From positions 28,566,915 to 28,630,914 of the forward strand of contig NC_090765.1 of the NCBI RefSeq assembly GCF_036898095.1: a stretch of DNA of 64,000 bases, written 5' to 3'. Below are positions 33,999 to 46,079 of the stretch, one piece after another (the first letter of the stretch is position 1; each line of letters begins with the position of its first letter). Origin of the DNA: Palaemon carinicauda. Its lineage: Eukaryota > Arthropoda > Malacostraca > Decapoda > Palaemonidae. The notes beneath the pieces were generated by a model, which was given only the letters and a program-made list of their open reading frames with translations, was not told where the DNA came from and ran no database searches. The position numbers and the translations under genes were made by a program.

Positions 33999-34551
33999 TC
34001 ATGGGCAAGCGAGGAAGTACAGTGACAACCCGAATCTGTCTAGACTGTCTGGGTCGTACAGACAACTCCTTAACGGGTTGCTGAGGTTGCCGCACTGCGT
34101 CACAACAAGTCACTTCTGTTGGTTGTTGAACGTCTTCCCCGTGACACATTGACTCCGTAAACAAAAAATCCTCTAACAAGGACTAAGCTTGGACTGCATG
34201 TCATGCAACACAGCTCAAGGTCTATGGGAGCAGGTGTGGTAACAGACGGGATTAGCGACTGAAGTGGAACCATAACCTTCCCTGTAAGCATGTTATACTT
34301 AAATAAAAGTCCATAAGAGGTTATGCAGCTAAAGGCTCCCTCCAAATGACAGAGTCCTCAAGGGAATATCAGAAGGAGGGAGAAAAGAACTTTCTCATCT
34401 ACAGGGACCTTATCCTAGAAAAGCTAAGTTCTCTGAGTGAGGGTTCACTAGTGCAAAAGCAGCAGACTAGAAGGCAACGTTATGAAACTGCTTGACAGTC
34501 TAGTGAGTTGGCAACAACCCAAGATGTGTGACTGAGAAGCATGCGGTAAGG

Positions 34552-34745
34552 TATGCAGAGCATGATGTATGCAGAGTATGCTGTATGCAGAGCATGCTGT
34601 ATGTAGAGCATGTTGTATGCAGAGCATGCTGAATGCAGAGCATGCTGTATGCAGAGCATGTTGTATGCAGAGCATGCTGAATGCAGAGCATGCTGTATGC
34701 TGAGCATGTAGTAAGCAGAGCCTGCTGTAAGCAGAGCCTGTTGTA
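34552..34745 (-). repeat. 16-bp tandem array in DIRS A copy 1
   Basis: Twelve or so units of TATGCAGAGCATGCTG with variants (TATGTAGAGCATGTTG, AATGCAGAGCATGCTG, TAAGCAGAGCCTGCTG). Because 16 is not a multiple of 3, all three minus frames stay open and repeat every 48 bases. Copy 2 starts the same array at 63977 and is cut by the window end. Confidence 0.93.
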
Positions 34746-34877
34746 AGGAAAGCAGAGCGTGTGCATGGCGTTTAACATTTCTCAGAAATTCCATGACCAG
34801 TGCTAGAGTGCTTTATGCATGCTTGCATGGGGTTTAAAAATCAACATAATGTTTACCTTACATTCATAACTCATGAT

Positions 34878-36510
34878 TCATATTTTTGCCATGGTTTGAA
34901 AATGGAGGTAAGGTATGCTGAACAGCAGAGTCAGAATGAGCTGGAACAACAATAGTTGTGGTTTCCTCTTCAAGACTCTGTTGAGGGAACACCTGAGGCT
35001 CAGTCTGCAAAGGCTGAATAAAAGACAAGCAGAAGGAAGGCGCATGGGTGGAGGAGGCTGACTCCTAGCATGAGTGGTTGAACCCAAGGGTTGCGCTTGC
35101 TGAGCGGTTGGCGGAAGCGGAGTAGCAAGTTCCAGTTCCTGTGGTGTGAGCGGAGCGCGATGAGGAAGAGGATGCGCAGAACAAGGTAAATGTCTCGCAA
35201 GCTGAGGCTCCTGAGGCGCAAGGCTAAGGTGTTGTGGTGCTTGCCTTGTGGAGAGTTGAGCTCGCTGCAGCGAGAGCTGAGGAGACTGACTCATGGACGG
35301 GAGAGGTTGTTGTACCTCAACCGAGTGTTGCATCACTGGTGGAACAGCAAGTGGAGGCGGAGGAAGAGAGGTATAATCCTCCTGATCCCATTGTAAAGGT
35401 TGCCTTAAGGAAGGCGGAGGCTGAACACCACTGGGAACAGCAAACTCAGCACGTGGCTCAACATCGTACGCCTGGCAGGTGGTACTGCGATCAGGCGGAG
35501 CGAGCGTAGGCGGAGGGAGTGTAGGCGGAGGCGGAGGAGCAACACTCTCAGCCCGACACTCACGCATCAAGTCCGAAAGCTGTGCTTGCATGGACTGTAG
35601 TAGAGTCCACAACATCGTACGCCTGGCAGGTGGTACTGCGATCAGGCGGAGCGAGTGTAGGCGGAGGGAGTGTAGGCGGAGGCGGAGGAGCAACACTCTC
35701 AGCCCGACACTCACGCATCAAGTCCGAAAGCTGTGCTTGCATGGACTGTAGTAGAGTCCACAACATCGTACGCCTGGCAGGTGGTACTGCGATCAGGCGG
35801 AGCGAGTGTAGGCGGAGGGAGTGTAGGCGGAGGCGGAGGAGCAACACTCTCAGCCCGACACTCACGCATCAAGTCCGAAAGCTGTGCTTGCATGGACTGT
35901 AGTAGAGTCCACAACATCGTACGCCTGGCAGGTGGTACTGCGATCAGGCGGAGCGAGCATAGGCGGAGGGAGTGTAGGCGGAGGCGCAACACTCTCAGCC
36001 CGACACTCACGCATCAAGTCCGAAAGCAGTGCTTGCATGGACTGTAGTAGAGTCCACTTGGGGTCGGCAGAAACTACAGTAGGCTGAGGTAAAGCCTTAA
36101 CAGTCGAGCTCTGTTGTGGCAGAACCTTACTCCTCTTAGGCGGAGTGCATTCAACTGATGACTGAGGAGAGTCAGAGCTAACCCAATGACTGTGAACTCT
36201 AACTTCGTACGTCTGGCATAGGTCTGGACTTTACGTTTAAAAGGTCTTGAGACCTGAGACCAGCGTTTTCTCCCCTAAATTTCTTCTGCAGACGAGCAAA
36301 ATAAGGGCTCAATCGTCTGCGGGTGGGAGTGACGGTCTCGGTAAGACACGCCCACAACCACCGAGGATACTTCTGTGCGCCGATCAAGGCCTGCTGAACC
36401 CTTCTGCCCTTCGACATTGCTTCTCCCCTGGGCTTGGGAGCTTGCAAGAGGTCCCGGACTGGGAGGACGACTGGCGCGCACAAAAGTACCCTCACGCACA
36501 ACACTGACAT
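34878..36510 (-). pseudogene. DIRS A gag (proline-rich, repeat-disrupted)
   Basis: Minus-strand pieces: MSKGRRVQQALIGAQKYPRW and RRRLSPYFARLQKKF (36420-36260), a spacer, then the 151-bp repeats each encoding MQAQLSDLMRECRAESVAPP and PPTLPPPTLAPPDRST, then a long Pro/Gln-rich tail (34878-35450) with many PPLP and QEPQ-like runs. Each repeat moves the frame by one, so only one repeat can be read through at a time. No Cys-His zinc cluster was seen. The identity as gag rests on position upstream of RT and on composition. Confidence 0.5.
35461..36060 (-). repeat. 151-bp tandem array (4 units) in gag
   Basis: ACATCGTACGCCTGGCAGG starts at 35461, 35612, 35763 and 35914, an exact 151-base period. 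The first three units are almost identical; the last lacks six bases in its GGCGGAGGCGGAGG stretch. Within each unit GGCGGAG sub-repeats occur. 151 is 1 mod 3, so every added unit shifts the reading frame. Confidence 0.95.
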
Positions 36511-36825
36511 ACTTTGCGCTAATCACTTATCACTTTGATTTCTGTTTGCACTTATTTCACTGAACTCGAAACTTTAAGTGGTTTGTACCTGAAACACGCA
36601 ATTCTATCCTTTCTCAAAAGTTAGTAATTGCGAAAACAGAATTACAATGTAACAGAAAAATCTAATGAAAGATAATTCAGTGGCTGGAAAGAGACTAAAC
36701 ACTAGATCACTCTAGAAACGTTTAGTTTCTTCCCCTAAAGAGAATAGGGAGAAGAGCAAAAACGATAACGACGTTACTCGTACGCCTGGCAGGCTTGAAT
36801 GAAACGTTTATCCTCTTTCTCCCTC

Positions 36826-36827
36826 CG

Positions 36828-36858
<31 letters not shown>
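36826..36858 (+). repeat. (CT)n microsatellite in DIRS A leader
   Basis: A CTCT run following TCCGTCTCTAT in the 5' leader region of DIRS A copy 1 (minus-strand GA run). The rest of 36511-37635 is AT-rich leader without a coding frame. Confidence 0.8.
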
Positions 36859-37635
36859 TGACTTAGAACCTGAGAGAAGAGCCCAATCATATATATCGTT
36901 AAAACATATTATTGTTAAAGGAAAAACTGAAAAGTTCCTTTATTAGGATCAAAACCATTAAGTTAAGAAAGAATGAACAAAACGCTAGACACGGTTACTC
37001 TTACTGCAACGTGAAACCGTGAACATTCTTTCTCTATCGTAACGATAGAGTGCAAGTTGAACGTTCTGAACGTCAACAACTGCAGAGACAAAACAAAACG
37101 TTAGTTCAACTTTGAAAACAGTACGAGACTATCAAAGAAATTCTTTCAAACTCTGTGGCGGAAATAGCATAATATGTTAACAGGTAAAACCGAAATGACG
37201 GGCTCAATGTTAATTAACTTCGGTACCAAGAAAAGACCGCCTACTATTAGGAAGGTCGAATATAAACAAATATAAAAATTAATTTTAATAAGTTTATATT
37301 AAAAGGAAGTTAATCGAAGAGGCCTATAAGAGGCGGAGAGTTATAAAATAAATCTATAACTTTTGTTAAGCAAAATTAAGAAAGAGAGTCTATACTCTCT
37401 TAGACACCAACACTTCCGTCTAAAGGAAGGGTCGGCCATTGAAAGGTGAACGAGAGTTCATACTCTCTACGTCACCATAATTAATCAAATTAATTCCAAA
37501 AGCTAACTAAGCTAATATAGAAGTTTCCAGTAAAGCAACAGCCGAAATCAAAGAGAAATACTTCACCAAAGTCGTGAAAATACTCCAAGAACATAAGCGT
37601 ATCCCAGAACGTCTTGCCGGAAGCACGACAGAGGA

Positions 37636-37803
37636 ATAATTGAGGAGGTGTCAACAAGAAGTACTTGAGTACCTGGCCACAGGTGGCGCTGGTAAATACA
37701 CCCCCTTCTAGTATTGTGATAGCTGGCGTATCCCTCCATAGAATTCTGTCGGGCAACGGAGTTGACAGCTACATGATTATCGGGTAAGTTTAATATTGAA
37801 AAA
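37636..37803 (-). repeat. inverted terminal repeat, DIRS A copy 1 (5' end)
   Basis: Reverse complement of 30940-31100: GAGGAATAATTGAGGAGGTG, CAAGAAGTACTTGAGTACCT, GATAGCTGGCGTATCCCTCC and ACATGATTATCGGGTAAG. Its extremity TTTAATATTGAAAAA differs from the other end and reappears in the ICR. Confidence 0.9.
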
Positions 37804-38181
37804 TTCAAAATCAGTAAATTCATGTTATTTTTTTTACGTGTAAAGTAAGAAAAAGGTTCCTTAATGATGGATATATAAATAATGTTCTATTTCTTTCATT
37901 TTTTTTTAATCAAAAATATACACAAAAGTAGGAACAAACCTACCAAAACCTTATAGCACTATTGATATACCATAAAAAATAAGTTTCTTTTATTTTTCAT
38001 ACAAACCAATTACCATACAGTATATGTGGATTCCTTATTTTTGTAAATGAAAAATCCAGGGTTACCAGTGTAGAACCCCAAGAGAGAAAAAATAAAAAGT
38101 CATTAACTGTACATGTCCATTGAGCTCAAAATATCAATACACTCATGTCAATCTTTGATGGAGTAACAAAGTATTAACCCA

Positions 38182-38490
38182 TTAACCCTTTTACCCCCAA
38201 AGGACGTACTGGTACGTTTCACAAAAACCATCCCTTTACCCCCATGGACGTACCGGTACGTCCTTGCAAAAAAATGCTATAAAAATTATTTTTTACATAT
38301 TTTTGATAATTTTTTGAAAAAATTCAGGCATTTTCCAAGAGAATGAGACCAACCTGACCTCTCTATGACAAAAATTAAGGCTGTTAGAGCAATTTAAAAA
38401 ATATATACTGCAAAATGTGCTGGGAAAAAAATAACCCCCTGGGGGTTAAGGGTTGGAAATTTCCAAATAGCCTGGGGGTTAAAGGGTTAA
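38182..38490 (+). mobile_element. piggyBac-type MITE
   Basis: 309 bp bounded by TTAA at both ends. The 5' end TTAACCCTTTTACCCCCA and the 3' end (reverse complement TTAACCCTTTAACCCCCAGG) form terminal inverted repeats. TTAA target duplication and CCC-starting ends are the piggyBac hallmark. Inside lie GGACGTACTGGTACGT and GGACGTACCGGTACGTCC, the second a perfect palindrome. No coding capacity, so it would depend on a transposase in trans. Confidence 0.85.
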
Positions 38491-39829
38491 GATAGGAGAG
38501 TCCTTTTCTACACGTTTAATGAGTTTTATTATTATTGTTGTTATTACTATTATTATTACTAGCATGAAATAAAATGTCTTGAACTCAAGATAAATTTTAT
38601 GTTCCATCATAACTCTATCGACCTTTTGAGAGATATGGGCAGTATTCTACATCCATATATTTATACTGTACTCTCTTTGGAGCCAATAGACATCTTTCAA
38701 ATCCTATTATTACCAGTTTTCTCTTTTTTTTTTATTTCTGCCTAAGAATATTTTACAAAAAACATAAAATTATACGCCAAAGGAGAGAAAATTTATTCAG
38801 CTATGTGATAGTTACTAAGTCCTATCCCAAGTAATTTCTGTGCTAAGGGAAGTTGGGTAAAATGTCCCAAAATGAGGCCTAGAGCTCAAGTGCCAATTTT
38901 TTTTTTTTTTTTTTTTGTGAGAGGTTAGTGTTCAGAGGGTTAATTATAAAAATGCTGTGAACAAAAAGATAGCAAATGGCCTACATACTCTTAAAATACA
39001 ACAGATTTAATTAACCTTGTATGGTCCAATCATGCCTCCCTCCTCTCCCTTCAGTACCCATATACTGTACGATGAATATGGAAGGAGAAAAACATCTATA
39101 AAGAGAGAAGGCTGCCTGGCAAGCCCTTTCTCTCTACTCATGGCCATACCAAATGGGAGAGGATGAGAACAACCCCTCCTCAATTATTTTAGTATTCAGA
39201 TACCGTACGTTCAAGTATGTGAGAATACTATCTAATTATTCCTTAATTATCTATCAAATGTTTGGTTATACCTGTATAAATCCGGCCTTTTACCCTAACA
39301 TCACCAAGATTAGAACTACTCAGTAATTAACAAAAAGAAGCTCAATTCAGCCTAACTTATAAGCCTGTAAAATATTTGCAGTTACTCACAACCGAACTAA
39401 TAATTAAGCATTCAAAACTGGACTGAAAAAAGCCCAATTTAGGCTATGCTAACCTTACCATAGTTATAAATCAACTTTAAGGCTAATTTTACTTTTCATT
39501 TCCTAACCCTAACTCTATCTATATTTTACACTTGTGTTATATCAAATCATCAGTGATAAAAAAATACTAAACGCACAATTATCCTACTGACAGTACTTTA
39601 AACTAAAGCCTACTTCACATTAACATACGAAAAAGAAAAAAAAACCTGAAATAATGTTACCTAAATTAACCGTTTGATCTTATCTCACTTGTACAGCTAC
39701 AATTGCTGATGATCACACAACAGGAATTCGGATGGCAGTTGGGCACTAGTTGCTGTGCTTGTAGTCTGACAGTCAACTGGGATGATGGTTCTTTCTTAAG
39801 AAATGAGGCGGACGATGTAATAACATCAC
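38491..39829. other. MTPAP intron, nothing recognised
   Basis: AT-rich with short TTA and T runs (38525-38560, 38897-38918). No coding signal. Confidence 0.5.
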
Positions 39830-40510
39830 TCACTCCAGACAAGTTTCAACAACTGTGATGCTGTGTCAAGTTCTAATCTGCCTGAACTTGAAGATCTCCT
39901 TATACACACTGAGCTCGTGCTTTGTACGTTAATACACTGCCCCAAGAGCAGGTGAGTCAATACTTCTTTAGTCTTCATGCCATATTGGAGTCCCTGTTCT
40001 AGCCTTTCACAGGAAAGTCCTTGAAGATCAGAAAGCACTTAAGCCACAAAAAGAATCGACTGAACTGGTGGAAGAAAAGACTTCTCGAAGTTAATACAAA
40101 TCTCCAAAAGGTATAGCAGCAACCATTGGGACATAACAAAGATCTCCTTTGATGACCCGAAGACTAGCTAGTCATCTAAATATATATATGAGGACAGTTT
40201 TGCCTAATAAGTACAGCCATATCAATACTATTTCCATGACCCTAGTAAAGACATGTGGAGGTGTGCTTAAGCCAAAGAAGAGACTCCTGAACTGAAATAC
40301 CTTGGCCACATACACAAAACATTAGAAACTTCTTTTAATCAAGAAACAAAAGAACATGAAAGTATGTGTCCAACAGGTCTATCAGGAACACCCAATCGCC
40401 TTTTTGAACAACCTCTTGGACCCAAAATGGGTTTTCTGTGTAGAACTTTGCCACCAATACTGTAGGAACTCATTGTATTTCGAAACATCCAATATTAGAC
40501 ACTAACTTCC
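39830..40510 (-). pseudogene. DIRS-like reverse transcriptase remnant
   Basis: On the minus strand, VFLIDLLDTYFHVLL (about 40395-40350; first catalytic Asp box), then after a shift FFGLSTPPHVFTRVM (about 40275-40235), then LDD, a TAG stop and LVFGSSKE (about 40185-40145), where the stop takes the place of the Trp of the DIRS YLDDW box. The order is right for an RT palm. Many stops; no flanking domains found. The RT subtype differs from elements C and D. Confidence 0.6.
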
Positions 40511-41672
40511 AGAATATTTTGGCACCAGAAACAGGCAATGATACATCCTTGCACTCAATGATGGATAAAAAAAAAAAAAAGAAACAAACAAACACTTCTT
40601 TGATATTTTCTTGGGCATTGCCAAAACAGACACTAGAGAAGGCTCAGCCCCCTTCTTACCCTTCGAAGCATATACCTGCCACTGCACCATAGGCCACAAC
40701 CTACAATTGGCATATGGGAATGATTGCATACAACCGTGGCCTCTACAAGACACAAAGAGAGTGCAGATCTACAACCACTTTAGCTATAACCCGGTTGCAG
40801 CATCCACACTTCGCCCAGGCAAGTACGAATCTCTTGGTTCACACTCATAACTAATAACAGCAACAACTTACATTAACTCTCTGCACAGATAAAGAAAAAG
40901 ATCAAAGGCTTTGGTTAGGGTGCAACAGTACATCCACACTTGTTGCAGGCGAAGTCAAAAGTGAAGAGGTTCCGACTGGTGGATAGGAAGGGCAGGGTTA
41001 CTTGCTTGCGCTCACCACTTGCCGTTTACTACCTCATTAATGAATTCAATGGCCATTCCAATTCCACCGAAGACATTTCCCTACTTTATAGGACGAAAAG
41101 TTTGTAAACTCGTAGAAAAGAATTACATGTGAAAAAAATGAAGATTTGCCAGACTGACAAAATTCTAGCTATATGGGAAAGAATATGAGGGTTAGGAAAT
41201 ACACATTAACTATCCAACTACATGATTGGAAAAACTAAACTAAAAAAGAAGTAATTAATATGTAAATATTTCAAGCAACTGGCAATTGGTATAATTTTGT
41301 GGCAGTCCAGATGTATTTTGCAGGTTATAATTTGAAAACCCCAGAAATCACATCAGACTTAGAAATCAAGTTATTTCATTTCATTTCACTCATATACACA
41401 CTGTACTACATATGCAGCCCTGCAATGCTCCTGTCACTTCGTACTCATTAACTTTTCTCCATTGCAAGACTTTCCTTTAAAGATAAGCTAGCTAAGGGTA
41501 TGCTATTACTTGTCAAGTTACAATCAACACTGACTGTATTCAGCTTGTCTGTAAATATGGGGGAAGAACTACCACATTCTAGCTAAGGCTTTATGTGAAT
41601 GTGATAAAAAAGGGTAAAGATGAAAGAAAGTTTTAACACCATAAAAATAGTAACACAAAAATTTTACTGCAC
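40511..41672. other. MTPAP intron
   Basis: Unassigned; may contain further decayed element sequence upstream of the RT remnant. Donor GTGCAG of the exon at 41673 lies at 41667-41672 on the minus strand. Confidence 0.45.
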
Positions 41673-41801
41673 CTGAGAACATCCAGGAACAAAGTTGTCA
41701 ATGATATCAGATATAACTTCCATGTGACGCTGCATTGTGATCCTTGGGTTGGCTGCAGCACGAGACTTCTTGGTTTGAAAGACTAGTCTATGGCTATCTT
41801 T
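41673..41801 (-). CDS. MTPAP: mitochondrial poly(A) polymerase, exon
   Basis: A 129-base exon ending in GATGTTCTCAG/GTGCAG and most likely starting after CATGGCATAG (a T-run lies upstream). Phase 0 at both ends, 43 codons: SHRLVFQTKKSRAAANPRIT, then MQRHMEVISDIIDNFVPGCS. It matches vertebrate MTPAP ([20 protein letters not shown] ... LDHFGPGC), immediately before the block encoded at 30589-30677. The exact acceptor is uncertain because several AGs are close together. The exon with the catalytic DxD pair was not found upstream. Confidence 0.78.
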
Positions 41802-41904
41802 CTATGCCATGATTTCAATATGTGGAAAAAAAAAAATTTCAGTACAGTATATATTACAATCAAAATAGTAACAGTAATTATGACATTCAAATACAAATAA
41901 AATT

Positions 41905-43120
41905 TTTTTAAAGTAATTTGTATGTTTCCCAGCTATAGAAAACAGTCCTTCAAGTAGGGAAGTAAGGAATATGTTTACAGCAAACTCTGGAATGCCCATT
42001 GAAATCTTTAATGAGGTAGTTACTGACAGATGGTGAGCAAGGGTAAGGAGCCCTGCCCCACCATCTGTGAGAAGTTTTTCACTTATGGCCTTTCGACTCA
42101 AGAGTGAGAGGCGTGGTAGAGGTGTGAAGTTAAACTTAAAGGACAGCTAGGAAAAATACAAAATTACTTTTAAAACTTATATAATCCGAGGCTTATACAA
42201 ACCTTTTGTCCTCAAAAACTGAACTAGTTGGTTCTTTTTCTTCCCTGGGATTGTCAATCTACCTGGTCCCATACAGGAGCAAGAGGGATGACAAAAGCAA
42301 CCTCCTATCTATCCATCACTGGGATGAGTAGGTTGATAAGGCCTGGCCTGTCCATAAGATTGATACGGGGTCAAAGGCGGGATCCTTTCCCACAAATGGG
42401 ATAGCAGTCAAGAATAATATACCTGATGTAGGATGATCAACGTATTGATATAAGTTCAACCATCCTCCTCTTCCAAGGATGGGGGAAAAGTTCTCTAGGT
42501 TCTAAAGGATAGAGCACAAAATTATAGTAACCAGCATCAAGTCATATCCAGCAAGTAATGCGTCAACCACCTAGTCCTCGGGAGAGGGCAAAAAGAATGG
42601 AGGATATGAGCCAATTATTCTGCCTTCATTTCTGACTTACATCTATATATGTTACCATAGACAAGATGCTTACCATCCAGCATAACTACTTAAATAGCCA
42701 CCACAAGACCAAGTGCAAACGTGTCAAGGTGATAAAGGCCGAGAAGGTGGTCTGGTGACTACACACCTCAACCTTCAACACCTGGCTAACTACAAGATTC
42801 CTTTTGAAGGCAATGGTGGAGCCTGACCTCTGACTTTGTGAGTTCCAGTCCTGGCTGGTACCTCGTCTCATGAAGTCTGAATCAGATCGTATTTCAAGAC
42901 ACCTCTTTCTTGGGTCTGACAGTGCTAAGGAAGAGCCACTGACAGTCAGGTCTCAGGTCTTCATCAGATAGCATCAAAGAACCTTCACGGAACACAAAAG
43001 TATGTCATTTTCAGGCTACTCGATGCTTCACACAAGAGAGGGGATGAAGAAGGGCTCAAACCTTTGGTCGTGCCTAGGCAAGTTCCGAGTTTTGGCCACA
43101 CAAACTAGCACCAAACTAAG
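41905..43120 (-). mobile_element. DIRS 3' fragment (recombinase end and ITR)
   Basis: On the minus strand, a decayed recombinase C-terminus: THKVRG (HxxR box, about 42835), IAFKRNLVVSQVLKVEV (42810) and TTFSAF followed by a frameshift that displaces the Tyr (42740). After that come sequences resembling DIRS B ends (AGCTAGGAAAAATACAA at 42147; compare AGCTGGGAAAAATACAATTT at 45500). It is a truncated relative of element B. Confidence 0.65.
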
Positions 43121-43138
43121 TGAACTCCCCTGAGTCCC

Positions 43139-43810
43139 AGTAGTAGGTTGGCCAGGGCACCAGCCATCCATTGAGATAATACTGTTAAGAGTGTTATTGG
43201 GTCCTTTGACTGGCCAGACAGTACTACATTGGCTCCTTCTCTCTGGTTACAGCTAATTTTCCTTTTGCCTACACATACACTGAATAGTCTGGCCTATTCT
43301 TTACATATTCTCCTCTATTTTACACCTGACAACACTGAGATTACCAAACAATTCTTTTGCGCAAGAGGTTAATTACTGCAACATAATTTTTCGGTGGCTA
43401 TTTTCCTCTTGGTAAGGGTAGAAGAGACTCTTTAGCTATGGTAAGCAGCTCTTCTAGGAGGACACTCCAAAATCAAACCATTGTTCTCTAGTCTTGGGTA
43501 GTGCCATAGACCCTGTACCATGGTCTTCCACTGTCTTGGGGTAGAGTTCTTTTGCTTGAGGGTACACTCAGGAACACTATTCTATCTTATTTCTTTTCCT
43601 CTTTTTTTATTTCAAGTTTTTATAGTTTATATATGAAATATTAATTTTAATGTTGTTACCGTTTTTAAAATATTTTATTTTAATTTTTAAATACTTTTTC
43701 TAGTTTCCTTATTTCCTTTCCTCACTGGGCTATTATCCCTGTTGGAGCCCTCGGGCTTATAGCATCCTGCTTTTCCAAGTAGGGTTGTAGCTTAGCAAGT
43801 AGTAGTAGTA

Positions 43811-43880
<70 letters not shown>
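43139..43880 (+). mobile_element. full-length tail-sharing repeat
   Basis: About 740 bp from GTAGTAGGTTGGCCAGGGCA to GCATCCTGCTTTTCCAAGTA, GGGTTGTAGCTTAGCAAG and a (TAA)n tail (43810-43880). It is the best complete copy of the family also found at 1688, 13291 and 21335. The 5' part (TTGGCCAGGGC, then GTTGAGATA) may be a relic of a pol III promoter, but this is weak. No protein. Confidence 0.8.
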
Positions 43881-43881
<1 letters not shown>

Positions 43882-45230
43882 CATCATCTCCACACATTAC
43901 CAGAATGGAGGAAGGGCGTAACCATACATGTGACCCCATGGGTGTTGAAAGACGACTTCAAACACAGCCCATGGCTCTGGATCAGAAGAGAAAACACAGG
44001 GAGCTTCGTGTTTAGCTACGTGGTGAACAGGTTGATCCCCTAAGAACCCCTCAAACCAGAAGCCTCTCCATTACACAAGGATGTAGGGACCACTCTGACG
44101 TTACACAATCCTCCCTAGGACTTGAGAGTATCTGCTAGTCCATTCTTCTTACCTGGAATGTATTTGGCTAACAACTGTATGGCTACACTCTAAAAACCCG
44201 ACGTTAAGGTTTCAGTTCTCGGGTTGACAGACCCCAAGGTTCTATAGCCACGGCAACACGCACTTTAAGGGCCAAAGACCCTGTTACACAAGTCCCATGG
44301 GGGAAAGGGAATGGATACATTGTTCACCTGACATGCTGACCCCCTCAGAAATTACTGACAGTTATATTCACCTCCTAAGGTCTAAAAGGATTACCTGATA
44401 CTGATGCTGAGGCTACTGGTTCCACTGAACCACTTCGTGCCTCTTTAAGTCTTTGTTGGAAAGACTTTTTAAGAAGCTATGGCAGTCATATGGTCAACGT
44501 ACATCTATCTCTTATTGAGACTAATCCGTACACTCATCATCTTTGTCAGTTAGGTTATAGTTTAATCCCCTACAGTTAACATACAAAGAATGGTTATCAA
44601 ATACAAATTTGCAACTTAACTTAGCCTTAAGGCATGAAGGGCAAAGGGAAGGTGGTCTGAAGTCGAAAGATGATCAATCTGGTCCATGCTGGATCTAGTA
44701 CTGTACTGTTACCATTAATCTCCTCAAAGTGGTTAATTTACCTCAAGCTTGATATCTTTTCTGATGATTGGTCAAAAAGCAGGAGGGTGAAAATCTGGTA
44801 ACAAAAGAACATTTTCTGTAACATATTGAACAATGCCATCTTTGTCAAGAATAATGGTGGGCACCATTGTCTAAATCAGACATTAGGCCTTTGCAATGGA
44901 TGTCCTTTTTTACGTTTTTTCATATAGTGAATAGTATCTTGATCATGTTCAATTCATATACACCAGTATCATTTTAACATGACAATTGGATTCACTAACT
45001 CAAATTTTTGGAGGGGACTACAGTATAGAATTCTGCGACACAGCAGGTGCCAGAATGAATTTTCTATATATAGAAATCCTTTTAGTTTATTGATATTTGT
45101 TTACTTATGCCTAAAGTTTCAGGTGTTGCATTTTCTTTATAAAGTAAACAGAATCGATTCATAAAAAATGTTTTTGCAGATGTAGACTGCCTTATGAATC
45201 AGTTCTATTATGGCACTTGATGTCAAATAT
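43881..45230. other. no recognisable feature
   Basis: No exon of MTPAP or other protein signal could be recognised here on either strand. Confidence 0.45.
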
Positions 45231-45480
45231 GACAATTTGTCCTAAATTGTATTTTTCCTAGCTATACAAGCCCGTAATCATTTAATATAGGAATTCGCTT
45301 CAGCTCAGCTGAAACAGCCAAAGAGAAAGAAAACCAGGCAGTTGTGCTGATTGGTTGGCTGGCTGTATGGGGTGGAGCTTAGCCCCCGCCCCACCCCCAA
45401 CGCCAGCCCACTTTCCTCATTCAAATGCTTTAGGCTCAATGTGGAACATGAGAGGGGTGGTAGAGGCGGGCATTTATATT
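45231..45480 (+). repeat. inverted terminal repeat, DIRS B (3' end)
   Basis: GAATTCGCTTCAGCTCAGCT, GCCAAAGAGAAAGAAAACCA, GGCAGTTGTGCTGATTGGTT and GCCAGCCCACTTTCC recur inverted at 49925-50118. Confidence 0.88.
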
Positions 45481-45575
45481 AAAGGATTACGGGTTTGTAT
45501 AGCTGGGAAAAATACAATTTAGGACAAATTGTCATTTGTCCAAACGCGATATACAAACCTTGTAATCATTTAAAA
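45480..45575. repeat. internal complementary region, DIRS B
   Basis: ATAGCTGGGAAAAATACAAT and TTAGGACAAATTGTCATT (complement of the left end at 45240-45265) run into AAACGCGATATACAAACC (complement of the right end near 50100). Both termini are thus joined, as in the ICRs of elements A and C. Confidence 0.8.
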
Positions 45576-46079
45576 TAGGAAGACTCACTGGTTGGTGGGA
45601 GGTCTGCCTTTGCTGCTTGTGGACAACTAACTGCCCGGATATAGACCTGGTCTCGAATGAGAGCAGAGGACTAAATCCACCTACCCCTGTCTCTTGACCC
45701 GACATGATGATGGTAGGGTCTGAGAGACTGGGAGCTGCCGCGCGATGTGTAAAAGCATCGCACGACCTGAGAGCGTGAATGTAAGAGACACTCGACCCTA
45801 GGGTCACAGTGACTGTATAAACCTCCAAAACCAAGCAGAAGATGGGGGGAGAATACCTGTAAACAAACTCTAGCAATCTTACCTGGGAAGACTTGTCTTG
45901 ATATATGGTACTCTAAGGGAGGAGACAGAGAGAAAGCCGGATCACATGCACACTGCCAAACATACCATAAAATCAAGAAAAGAGACTTCCCTGTCCCGGA
46001 GGAACTGGAGAGGTTAGACAATAACTTGAGCCACTACCAGAGGGCCAAGAACAAAGGTGTCCAAGGACTCATGCGTAAA

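Larger units (their letters stand above)
30908..37803 (-). mobile_element. DIRS retrotransposon A, copy 1 (decayed)
   Basis: About 6.9 kb with inverted terminal repeats (30908-31100 and 37636-37803) and an ICR at 31140-31240. On the minus strand the order is gag (with two tandem arrays), the last RT motif, RNase H, MT-like region, tyrosine recombinase. It is collinear with copy 2 at 60328 onward (shift 29420-29427). The RT core is missing in both. Copy 1 has frameshifts and catalytic losses that copy 2 lacks. Confidence 0.88.

Noticed and set aside
43757..43939. Poly-tyrosine frame on the minus strand
   Set aside because: It is the (TAA)n tail of the repeat at 43139-43880 read in reverse.
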